Assembly: GCA_012517065.1 (NCBI GenBank)
Contig: JAAYVR010000145.1
Span: 1-62,296 of the forward strand
Origin: Verrucomicrobiota bacterium
GTDB taxonomy: Bacteria; Verrucomicrobiota; Verrucomicrobiia; Limisphaerales; J093
DNA length: 62,296 nt
Direction of reading: 5' to 3'
Of the stretch, positions 1 through 7,571 are shown piece by piece. The stretch's first letter is position 1, and the number at the start of each line of letters is the position of its first letter. A model generated the notes under the pieces. That model had not been told where the DNA came from, made no database searches, and saw nothing but the letters and a program-made list of their open reading frames with translations. A program made the position numbers and the translations under genes.

Positions 1-128
1 AACCGCTTGATCAATCCCTCGAGCTTGTATTTGCACAGTTGATCCAGCAGATGCTCCTTGCCGACGATTCTGGACATGCAGTGATACAGAACAGTTTTAC
101 CCTGAACTTTGATTCTGGGCAGTCTCAT
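1..128 (-). CDS. Y1 (REP-associated-like) transposase, N-terminal part only
   Basis: This is the start of a leftward gene that runs off the window edge. Forty-two residues are visible, beginning MRLPRIKVQG and containing YHCMSRIVG. An AGGAGG ribosome binding site at 134-139 lies five bases before the ATG (126-128) and fixes the start. The opening YH-x-x-SR pattern is that of Y1/HUH single-strand transposases (REP-associated tyrosine transposases); the HUH motif and the catalytic tyrosine lie outside the window. Such enzymes nick and join DNA at hairpins. Its upstream flank carries a hairpin motif that recurs over twenty times in this window, so this gene or a relative is the best candidate for having spread those repeats. 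The assignment rests on a short stretch of protein. Confidence 0.7.
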   Translation of the reverse strand, partial: MRLPRIKVQGKTVLYHCMSRIVGKEHLLDQLCKYKLEGLIKR

Positions 129-239
129 TACAACCTCCTTGATTTGTATTGTTGTTCTCCTTGCAACAGAGCGACAGGCACGCAGCCGTGCCTCCCGTTG
201 GCCGACTGGTCGGGCGGGTCCGGGTCGGAACCCGGGGCG

Positions 240-331
240 CCCAAATACCGTGTCTGTCCCTCTATTTGGGGGTAAAATCGCACAACAGACTCCGGGAGTC
301 AAACGGGGCTGGGGTGTTAGCGAATCTGCGC
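240..331. repeat. Transposase flank with conserved hairpin (R3-type motif)
   Basis: A perfect 8-base inverted repeat, CCCAAATA (240-247) and TATTTGGG (263-270), encloses a loop containing GTGTCTGTCCC. The following 60 bases contain CGGGAGTCAAACGGG. The same block, diverged and inverted, is found alone at 35581-35664 without any transposase gene. The loop sequence recurs throughout the window as the end motif of repeat R3. Confidence 0.75.
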
Positions 332-662
332 CTCAAACCGGCGCTGCATGCGGTTCCATAATGCTCGATGGGTACCCGCTGCTCTCGGTGCCTGGTCCCC
401 CTCGCTAAGATCTGTCAGCGCCGTAGCAAACATGCAATCATGGTGCGTCTTCTGACTCTGCACGATGGGAGGTGAAGGCCCGATTGAGTTTGTTTGCGGC
501 CGGCAGGGGCTGTAGAAAGAAAGGGAAATTGTGGCAGGCGGCTTTTGGTTCGGGTTTCTTCGAAGTGTTCATCATGGGGCGCAGCCTGCTCTGTCTTAGC
601 AACAACCACCACCAGAAGTGCGGATTGGACTTGGCAGCTGTTCTGCGTCAAAAAAACCACAC
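332..662. other. Stretch without a recognised gene
   Basis: Between the transposase flank and the end of the glycosyltransferase gene I see no convincing coding region. The short open frames here (for example the leftward one at 415-660) have low-complexity, arginine-rich translations and no ribosome binding site. No strong terminator hairpin is visible at the glycosyltransferase end. Confidence 0.5.
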
Positions 663-1895
663 CTACAGAGATGTGGATTTGATGGCGTTGGCGAGGTCAT
701 TCAGGTGGCGGGCCACCGAGAATTGATTTTCGAATACCTGGCGGAACATGGTGCCGTCGATGGTCGTTACGGCAAGCAAGGCGGTGGCAATCTGATCTGG
801 GTGCCGAGGTTCGATTAGTCCCGGGTAATTGCTCGGGATGTGTTCTGGGATTGACCGCCATCGGGTGGTGACTATGGGAAGTCCGAACGCCATGGCTTCG
901 ATGAGATTCATCGGCTGGCCTTCGAAGGCGAAATAGGTGGGAAAACAGAACACGTCTGCTTCGCGGTACAGCGCCCATTTTTCAGGTTCACTTATGAAAC
1001 CTAAATGCCTGAGCCATGAGGCATCGCCGAGGTCACCGAGGAGCTTTTCGAATTCGGCTTGTTCATCTGCTCGCAGAAAAGACCCCACCATTGTGAGCCG
1101 GAAAGAGATCGGGGTTTTATCGGCTGCGAGCCTGGCATTGGCGAGTTTGACACCTTCGATTGCGTCGAAGAATCCCTTGTCGCGTGTGCAATGGGCAAGG
1201 AACAGGACGTGAACGGTTTCGTGGGGTTGCGTTGAATTGGTGGCGGGTGTTTGGGTTTGGAACAGGCGTTGGAGGTGGGATGCGCGATGTGCTCTTTTGG
1301 CGGCCAGGCTGGGGACGTAATCCGGGCACGGGTCCGGAATTCCGTTTGTGACAACGAAAGTGCGGCGCGGACGGAGGACTTCGGCATCGGGCTGGTTGAA
1401 TCGGGACAGCACGATGGCGGTTGTCGCACGTCCGAGGAGCAGGTGCGTGAGCCAGCGTTCGATGGCCGTAGCCTGCTGGGTCAGCCATGCTCCAAGCCCC
1501 ACAGCGTGCCAGTGAAAAACCAGTGTTTTGAAAAAAGGGCGGCAAAGGAGCATCACGATCCAATCGCGGTATATGGCGGCGCGTCTGGGGGGCGCGGGCA
1601 CGTAGTACATGGCGGTGACACCGTATCGAAATCTGATCCAGATCGCCTGCGCGCAGTAGAAGATCAGCCTGGGAATTTTTGCGAGGCGCGGGCGGCCGAC
1701 GTCGGGAAGGTCATACGAGAGGCGTGCATTTACGTGGTAAACCTCGATGCCATAAGGGTTGGTGTTAAGCTGGTGCGGACCGGCTTGCGCGGTTTTCCGT
1801 CGGCAATCCCCGCCAAACGCATTGAGCATGAGTTGCACCATGAGGCTTTGGCCATGCACGGGCGGCGGCGTATGTGCGAACAAGACCAATTTCAT
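663..1895 (-). CDS. GT4-type glycosyltransferase
   Basis: A 410-residue GT-B fold glycosyltransferase. It should transfer a sugar from a nucleotide-sugar donor in the cytoplasm, probably in surface glycan assembly. The N-terminus MKLVLFAHTPPPVHGQS is a typical first beta strand and glycine loop. The C-terminal half has VLFLAHCTRDKG and the donor-binding E-x7-E motif in FEGQPMNLIEAMAFG. The open frame continues 95 codons further upstream, but that part lies inside the preceding gene. The chosen ATG overlaps the stop of the SGNH hydrolase gene by four bases (ATGA), which indicates translational coupling. Substrate and linkage cannot be read from the sequence. Confidence 0.85.
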   Translation of the reverse strand: MKLVLFAHTPPPVHGQSLMVQLMLNAFGGDCRRKTAQAGPHQLNTNPYGIEVYHVNARLSYDLPDVGRPRLAKIPRLIFYCAQAIWIRFRYGVTAMYYVPAPPRRAAIYRDWIVMLLCRPFFKTLVFHWHAVGLGAWLTQQATAIERWLTHLLLGRATTAIVLSRFNQPDAEVLRPRRTFVVTNGIPDPCPDYVPSLAAKRAHRASHLQRLFQTQTPATNSTQPHETVHVLFLAHCTRDKGFFDAIEGVKLANARLAADKTPISFRLTMVGSFLRADEQAEFEKLLGDLGDASWLRHLGFISEPEKWALYREADVFCFPTYFAFEGQPMNLIEAMAFGLPIVTTRWRSIPEHIPSNYPGLIEPRHPDQIATALLAVTTIDGTMFRQVFENQFSVARHLNDLANAIKSTSL

Positions 1896-3004
1896 TTTAT
1901 CCAGCCGGCTTGGAGGATGTGTCGGAACAGTATTTCGGCTGCGAGCGCATGTCCCTTTTCGACGTAGTGGACCTCGTCCCAAAAATAGCGGCGGGTATCT
2001 GTGCCAAGCTTGGAAATTTCGCTGTGGAAATCTGCGGTCAAATCTTGGACCGGCAGGTTTGCGTGGGCGAGCATGGTTGATATTGAGGATTGTTGGGGGG
2101 TGGCGTTGGTGTTCAGGACCGACGAGGTCGGGGCGATGCAGATCATGATGTTTTCTTTGGGGTGACCTGTCGATTCCCACGAATTGTGCACGAAGTCCGC
2201 GATGGCTTCGACGTGAATGTCAACGACGCGGTTGGTGTGGTAAGGTACGTCGCGGTTTCTGGGGCGTTCCCAAATGCGCGACACTTTGCTGGGGAGCCGC
2301 TTTAGGAAGCCGTAACGCTTGTCCAGGTGGTGAACGGATAGAAGGATGAATTGGCCAAGGGCAGAAGAAGGTTTGCGGGTTGGGTACACAAAATTGCCGT
2401 CTGCTAGGAAGGTCAGCGGCGGCCGATGAAAATCGTCTTCAATCGCATAAACGATCAGGTAGTCGGGCTTGACGATCGGGATAAGCGTTTTGGCGCGATT
2501 CAGCATTTGTGTGACCGAATAGCCGTTCACGCCGGCGTTGAGGACCTTGATTGGGGCGCGGTTGCTGGAATTGATTTTTCGTTCCAGGGCTTCAGTGAAC
2601 AGGTCTTGTTGCCGGACCCGGCTTCCGCCGAACGTCACGGAGTCGCCCACCACAAGGATTCTTTTTGCATCGCGAAATGCGGAGGATTTCTCGTCGTCTC
2701 GCAAGCCGAGGTCGTTGATGTGGACTGCGATCCCGAGGCGGTGTGAAACCTGATTTGGGGCGGGTTCGTAGCCGCATTGAGGGTTTTCCTTGTAGAGGAC
2801 AGGGTTGGCCATGCCAAAGAAGCGGAAGACCAGCTCGGCGCCGGCGACGCAAACGGCGACGCTAACGATCAGCAGAGTTAGCCTACCTGCAATTCTGCGG
2901 AGCAGACCCGACGCGGGTTTCGAGGCAAGCGGCGCGCCCGAAGGCGCACCCTTGCCGGTCGATTCCTGTTGTTGATCGGCCCTGTCGGCGTCGGTCGTGC
3001 ACAT
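1892..3004 (-). CDS. Membrane-anchored SGNH/GDSL hydrolase
   Basis: About 370 residues. A basic, proline-rich head is followed by one membrane segment (LTLLIVSVAVCVAGAE), then an SGNH hydrolase domain. The nucleophile motif VVGDSVTFGG puts the serine near residue 122, and DEVHY near 343-347 supplies the Asp and His of the catalytic triad. The block-III asparagine is likely in LNAGVNGYS. Such proteins are ester hydrolases or acyltransferases acting on glycans or lipids outside the cytoplasmic membrane. The ATG at 3002-3004 is preferred; an upstream in-frame GTG at 3116-3118 would add 38 residues. There is no strong ribosome binding site at either. It is coupled to the downstream glycosyltransferase and divergent from the carbamoyltransferase genes. 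Confidence 0.8.
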   Translation of the reverse strand: MCTTDADRADQQQESTGKGAPSGAPLASKPASGLLRRIAGRLTLLIVSVAVCVAGAELVFRFFGMANPVLYKENPQCGYEPAPNQVSHRLGIAVHINDLGLRDDEKSSAFRDAKRILVVGDSVTFGGSRVRQQDLFTEALERKINSSNRAPIKVLNAGVNGYSVTQMLNRAKTLIPIVKPDYLIVYAIEDDFHRPPLTFLADGNFVYPTRKPSSALGQFILLSVHHLDKRYGFLKRLPSKVSRIWERPRNRDVPYHTNRVVDIHVEAIADFVHNSWESTGHPKENIMICIAPTSSVLNTNATPQQSSISTMLAHANLPVQDLTADFHSEISKLGTDTRRYFWDEVHYVEKGHALAAEILFRHILQAGWIK

Positions 3005-3143
3005 TGCAGTGATGATATTGTGCGGGTTGCGATTTATCCAGGCAAAACGGCGCCGGGCTGAATCTGTGGGGGGAGGACCGCCTTGCGGAACTACGAGCCC
3101 AAACTGCGAGCCTGGCACATTATTTGTTCGGCGTGCGTTAACC

Positions 3144-3217
3144 CTGGCCCGGAAATCTCATCGGAATGAAGCTTTGGGTGTCTTGGGCTGGTCAAGCGGT
3201 GAGATTTCCGGGCCAGG
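3144..3217. repeat. R4 palindromic repeat, copy a
   Basis: Two perfectly complementary 18-base arms, CCTGGCCCGGAAATCTCA (3144-3161) and its reverse complement (3200-3217), flank a 38-base core. It lies in the divergent gap between the SGNH hydrolase and the carbamoyltransferase. Other copies are at 39789, 44959, 47735, 55441, 57106 and 61969, with a single arm at 29169. Confidence 0.9.
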
Positions 3218-3396
3218 CCGAAGAGTGCAGAGTGGCGGAGCGGCGGTCTTACCTGACGCAAACATACGTGAACGGCAGGGGGCCTTCTCGAGCGCGCGGT
3301 GATGAGGGCGCCAATTGAGCTTGTATGAGATGGTCCGATGTGGCGCAATCAACCACCACAGTCCGGTGCGCTGGAGCCGGACGGACAATCAAGCAG

Positions 3397-5253
3397 ATGA
3401 CGGCGATTTTGGGCATATCGGCTTTCTATCACGACAGCGCGGCTGCGCTTGTGGTGGACGGAGACATTGTGGCCGCTGCGCAGGAAGAAAGGTTCACTCG
3501 GAGAAAACACGATCCGGGGTTTCCGGAGAATGCGATTGCATATTGTTTGCGGGAGGGCGGGATCAAGGCTGAGGACCTTGCCTACATAGTGTTTTACGAC
3601 AAACCGCTGGCCAAGTTTGACCGTTTGCTGGAGACGTACCTTGCTTATGCGCCATGTGGGTTTGGGAGCTTTCGACTGGCGATGCCTTTGTGGTTGAAAG
3701 ACAAGCTGCACATGCGCCGGACCTTGCGCAACAGGTTTCACATGGCGCGGCGGACACCGATAGTATTTACCGATCACCACGAAAGCCATGCCGCCAGTGC
3801 GTTTTTCCCGTCGCCGTTCGAGCGGGCGGCAATTTTGACCATTGACGGTGTTGGCGAGTGGAGCACCGCCACCTGTGGTGTGGGTGAAGGCAACCGGCTG
3901 CGCCTGTTGAAACAGCTTCAATTCCCGCATTCGCTCGGGTTGCTGTATTCGGCTTTCACGTACTATTGCGGGTTCAAGGTCAACAGTGGCGAATACAAAC
4001 TCATGGGGCTTGCGCCTTATGGGAAACCGGTCTATTTGGAAGCCATTCTGAATCACATCGTTGATCTGAAGCCGGACGGCAGCCTGTGGATGGACATGGA
4101 CTATTTCAACTATTGCCAGGGGCTGACGATGACGAACGACCGGTTTCACAAGCTCTTTGGCGGCCCGCCGCGCCGGCCGGAATCAATGCTCGAGCAGCGG
4201 CACATGGACATTGCGGCCAGCATCCAGAAGTTAACCGAAGAGGTGCTTCTGCGGATGGCGCGGATGGTGCATGCCGAGACAAGGATGAGCAATCTGGTGC
4301 TTGCAGGCGGCGTGGCGCTGAATTGCGTTGCCAACGGGCGTTTGCTGCGCGAAGGACCATTTGAAAACCTGTGGATTCAGCCCGCTGCAGGTGACGCTGG
4401 CGGGGCGTTGGGCGGAGCATTGTTCGTTTGGTATCAACTACTGGACAAGCCGCGGCAGCCGGATCCTAACGACAGTCAGAAGGGCAGTCTGTTGGGGCCG
4501 CGGTATTCGAACGATGAGATCGCCCGGTTTCTCGCCGAGATGAAGGCGCCGCACGACAGGTTCGACGATGAAGCGGCGCTGTTGGATCGGGTGGCTCGTC
4601 TGATGGCGGAAGGGCGCATTGTAGGGTGGTTCCATGGCCGGATGGAGTTTGGTCCGCGCGCACTTGGCTCGAGGAGCATTGTGGGGGACGCTCGAAATCC
4701 GACGATGCAAGCCACGATGAACCTGAAGATCAAGTTCCGCGAGAGTTTCAGGCCGTTTGCGCCATGTGTGCTGCGGGAGAGGGTGCACGAGTACTTCGCA
4801 ATGCGTCCGGGCCAGGACAGCCCGTACATGCTGCTTGTGGCGCCTGTTCTTGAGAAACACAGGGTGCCTCTTACCGAATCACAATTGCGTACCATGACGG
4901 AGGACCCGGACCTGAGGCAGCGGGTTAACATTGTGCGTTCGACGGTTCCGGCGATTACGCATGTCGATTACAGCGCAAGGATACAAACTGTGGATGAACA
5001 GCGGCACGGGCGCTTTTACCGACTGATGAAGGCTTTTGAACGGCTTACGGGTTGTCCGGTGATCGTGAATACGAGCTTCAACATTCGCGGTGAACCGATT
5101 GTATGCTCCCCCGCGGATGCGTATCGGTGTTTCCTTGCCACCGACATGGACGCGCTTGTGCTTGAAGATTTCCTGCTGTTGAAGGAGAAGTTTGACCGGA
5201 CGATGACCGAAGCGGAAAGACAGAAGTACATTGGCAGTTTTCAACCCGATTGA
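3397..5253 (+). CDS. NodU/CmcH-family carbamoyltransferase
   Basis: A 618-residue enzyme of the NodU/CmcH/TobZ family, which transfers a carbamoyl group from carbamoyl phosphate, through carbamoyl-AMP, to a hydroxyl of a sugar or small molecule. The N-terminal Kae1-like domain starts MTAILGISAFYHDSAAA and contains the metal-binding DHHESHAAS at residues 126-134 and the AGGVALNC motif. The C-terminal domain contains GRMEFGPRALGSRSI. ATG 3397 is chosen because the family N-terminus begins there; the open frame extends 24 codons further upstream without homology. It is followed immediately by SxtJ-like and DUF5989 genes, a common trio around carbamoyltransferases. The acceptor is unknown. Confidence 0.93.
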   Translation: MTAILGISAFYHDSAAALVVDGDIVAAAQEERFTRRKHDPGFPENAIAYCLREGGIKAEDLAYIVFYDKPLAKFDRLLETYLAYAPCGFGSFRLAMPLWLKDKLHMRRTLRNRFHMARRTPIVFTDHHESHAASAFFPSPFERAAILTIDGVGEWSTATCGVGEGNRLRLLKQLQFPHSLGLLYSAFTYYCGFKVNSGEYKLMGLAPYGKPVYLEAILNHIVDLKPDGSLWMDMDYFNYCQGLTMTNDRFHKLFGGPPRRPESMLEQRHMDIAASIQKLTEEVLLRMARMVHAETRMSNLVLAGGVALNCVANGRLLREGPFENLWIQPAAGDAGGALGGALFVWYQLLDKPRQPDPNDSQKGSLLGPRYSNDEIARFLAEMKAPHDRFDDEAALLDRVARLMAEGRIVGWFHGRMEFGPRALGSRSIVGDARNPTMQATMNLKIKFRESFRPFAPCVLRERVHEYFAMRPGQDSPYMLLVAPVLEKHRVPLTESQLRTMTEDPDLRQRVNIVRSTVPAITHVDYSARIQTVDEQRHGRFYRLMKAFERLTGCPVIVNTSFNIRGEPIVCSPADAYRCFLATDMDALVLEDFLLLKEKFDRTMTEAERQKYIGSFQPD

Positions 5254-5258
5254 TTTCC

Positions 5259-5675
5259 ATGACGTGGGCGGACATACAACGCAATCCTTCGACCAAGACT
5301 CTGCGTCAATTTGCGGGCGTCTGGCTTGTGTTTTTCCTTGCCCTTGCAGCTTATCAGGGCTGGTACCGAAACAAGCCCGGGTGGGGTTTGGGTTTGGCGG
5401 TGTTGGCGGTCGTAGTTGGCGGACCGGGATTACTGTTTCCGAGGATTCTGCGGCCGATTTACGTGGGCTGGATGATGCTGGTGTTTCCGATCGGCTGGAC
5501 TGTGTCGCAGATCATGCTTTTGTTGATGTTTTACTGCATTATTACGCCGATAGCTTTTGTGCTGCGGTTGAAGGGGCGCGATCCACTCTGCAGAAAGCGC
5601 GCGCCCGATCGGCCCAGCTTCTGGACGCCAAAAGAAACACCGGCCGATTTGCGCCGTTATTTCAGGCAGTATTAA
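5259..5675 (+). CDS. SxtJ-like membrane protein
   Basis: About 138 residues with three likely membrane segments (LRQFAGVWLVFFLALAAY, GLGLAVLAVVVGGPGLL and IGWTVSQIMLLLMFYCI), ending in a basic tail with RLKGRDPL. The pattern W-x-x-x-P-x-G-x-x-x-S and the ending TPIAFVLRLKGRDPL resemble the SxtJ family, small membrane proteins found beside carbamoyltransferases and first named in saxitoxin clusters. Their biochemical role is not known. The ATG at 5259 lies six bases after the carbamoyltransferase stop; a TTG at 5250 that overlaps that stop is a possible alternative start. Translational coupling is likely either way. Confidence 0.8.
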   Translation: MTWADIQRNPSTKTLRQFAGVWLVFFLALAAYQGWYRNKPGWGLGLAVLAVVVGGPGLLFPRILRPIYVGWMMLVFPIGWTVSQIMLLLMFYCIITPIAFVLRLKGRDPLCRKRAPDRPSFWTPKETPADLRRYFRQY

Positions 5676-5726
5676 GTTTGCGGCGCTGATTGTTCTTGTG
5701 CAGGCTTGAGACACATGCTGTGCGTT

Positions 5727-5930
5727 ATGAGCAACTCTGACAGAAACGAATTTGAACGAGCGAGTGCCGATCACGTCGGCGGCGGCGGACTTTTGAAGGA
5801 TCTTTGGGGGTACCTGCGGGAAAACAAGAAATGGTGGTTGTTGCCGATCATTGTGATGCTTTTGGTGTTTGGCCTTCTGGTGTTCTTGTCCGGGACGGTT
5901 TTGGCGCCGTTCATATACACCTTATTCTGA
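5727..5930 (+). CDS. DUF5989-like small membrane protein
   Basis: A protein of about 67 residues: a short polar head, an amphipathic stretch (LLKDLWGYLRENKKWWLLP), then one hydrophobic segment (IIVMLLVFGLLVFLSGTVLA) ending PFIYTLF. Length, the ENKKWWL pattern and its place third after a carbamoyltransferase and an SxtJ-like gene fit the DUF5989 family. No function is known. Starts at 5706 (TTG), 5715 (ATG) and 5727 (ATG) are possible; the last is preferred because MSNSDRNEFERA gives a normal-length product. It probably forms a complex or accessory pair with the SxtJ-like protein, which is inference from gene order. Confidence 0.75.
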   Translation: MSNSDRNEFERASADHVGGGGLLKDLWGYLRENKKWWLLPIIVMLLVFGLLVFLSGTVLAPFIYTLF

Positions 5931-6070
5931 TTTGCGGCGGGGATCGACGCGCCCAACTTTTGGACGCCGCGGATTTGCGAAGAAGCAGTTAATATGTTGC
6001 GCACAGGCTGTCGGCTTTTTCCAACAACTTCTCGTTGTGCGCGGAAGTGAGATCGGATTCTTTTAGCGCC

Positions 6071-7552
6071 ATGCCAGAAACCACATCGATTACGCCTGTT
6101 CCTGTTGAAGCAACTGCTGATTTGCGGGCTGGGCGGCCCCGGTCGCGAACGGTGGGCGGAGGCGGGCTTGACCGGCTGCCGCCGCACTCGCTGGAGGCGG
6201 AGCAGTGTGTGCTGGGATGTTTGCTGCAATCGGCCAACGAAGGCGTGGCGTATTGCGTCGAAAGGTTCAAAGACGCCTCGGTTTTTTATGATCTGCGGCA
6301 CCAGACGATCTTCAGTGTTTTGGTGGAAATGTGGGAGCGGAAGGAGGCGATCGACGAACTTACGGTAGGGCAACGGCTGCGGGACAAACAACAGTTGGAT
6401 GCGGTTGGCGGGTATGTTTATCTCAGTTCGCTCATCAACGCGGTGCCGAGCGCTGCGAATCTGGCTTATTACGCCGACATTGTTCGCGAGAAATTCATTT
6501 TGCGGCGGCTCATTCAGACCTGCACCAGCATTATTGGGCGTGCGTATGAGGAGCAGGACGAAATCGAGCAGTTGATGGACGAAGTTGAGCGGGACGTTCT
6601 GCGGATCAGCGAGGACAGGATTGAGCCGACCTCGAAGCCGATCAAGGAACTGGTTGCGACTGCGGTTACGCGAATTGAGGAATACTTTCAGAGACGCGGT
6701 GCTCTGACCGGCCTTGAGACCGGTTTCACGGATTTCGACAAGATGACAAGCGGGCTACATGGGGGGGACATGATTGTTATCGCGGCGCGGCCGAGCGTGG
6801 GGAAAACTTCGCTTGCCATGAACATTGCCGAGCACGTCGCGATTGAGCTGAAGCAACCGGTCGGCGTCTTCAGCCTTGAAATGACGGCTGAATCGCTGGT
6901 AATGCGAATGCTTTGTTCGCACGCGCGGGTCAACTTGCGCAACATCAGGGAAGGGTTCATGTCTGAGCATGATTTCCCCAAGCTGCTTACGGCGACCGGG
7001 AAGCTGTCGGGAGCGCCTTTGTTCATCGACGACTCGGCGGCGCTGTCGATTTTGCAGCTTCGGGCGCGGGCAAGGCGGATGTGGCAGCAGTACGGGATCA
7101 AGCTGTTTATCGTTGACTACTTGCAGCTTCTGCATTCTACTGCGCGCCGGGCCGAGCAGAACAGGCAGCAGGAAATCGCGGACATTTCCAGCGGGCTGAA
7201 GGCGTTGGCCAAAGAGCTTGGGGTCCCGGTGATAGTGCTGAGCCAGTTGAATCGCGAGGTCGAGCGCGACCGAAGCCGGAAACCTCGTTTGTCGGACCTT
7301 CGCGAGTCGGGTGCGATTGAGCAGGATGCGGACCTTGTTGGGCTGCTTTATCGGGCTGACCCGAAGAACCCGAGCAAGGCTGCTGCTGGTGACGACGAAG
7401 AAGAGGGCGGCGCGCCCGAAGGCGACGTTATTCCGGTGAACCTGCTTGTGGCGAAACAGAGAAACGGCCCGACGGGCGATGTGAGACTGACGTTTTTCCG
7501 GTCTTACACGAGGTTTGAGAATGCCTCGAAAATCTCCGACGATGTTTTTTAG
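6071..7552 (+). CDS. dnaB: Replicative DNA helicase DnaB
   Basis: A 493-residue hexameric helicase that unwinds DNA at the replication fork. The N-terminal domain begins near LPPHSLEAEQCVLGCLL. The RecA-like domain has Walker A ARPSVGKTS (K245), Walker B LFIVDYLQLL and the arginine-finger region LSQLNREVERD. The C-terminus contains the LLVAKQRNGPTG motif seen in DnaB. No intein is present. The ATG at 6071 is preferred over a GTG at 6035. A nonconserved acidic insert (GDDEEEGG) lies near the C-terminus. The stop is only 19 bases before the bamA start, an unusual pairing of replication with outer-membrane assembly. Confidence 0.96.
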   Translation: MPETTSITPVPVEATADLRAGRPRSRTVGGGGLDRLPPHSLEAEQCVLGCLLQSANEGVAYCVERFKDASVFYDLRHQTIFSVLVEMWERKEAIDELTVGQRLRDKQQLDAVGGYVYLSSLINAVPSAANLAYYADIVREKFILRRLIQTCTSIIGRAYEEQDEIEQLMDEVERDVLRISEDRIEPTSKPIKELVATAVTRIEEYFQRRGALTGLETGFTDFDKMTSGLHGGDMIVIAARPSVGKTSLAMNIAEHVAIELKQPVGVFSLEMTAESLVMRMLCSHARVNLRNIREGFMSEHDFPKLLTATGKLSGAPLFIDDSAALSILQLRARARRMWQQYGIKLFIVDYLQLLHSTARRAEQNRQQEIADISSGLKALAKELGVPVIVLSQLNREVERDRSRKPRLSDLRESGAIEQDADLVGLLYRADPKNPSKAAAGDDEEEGGAPEGDVIPVNLLVAKQRNGPTGDVRLTFFRSYTRFENASKISDDVF

Positions 7553-7571
7553 AAACCAGAACAATGCGGGC

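Noticed and set aside
1896-2180. N-terminal extension of the GT4 gene
   Set aside because: The extra 95 codons lie inside the SGNH gene, are Arg/Pro/His-rich, and the ATGA overlap gives a clear start at 1895.
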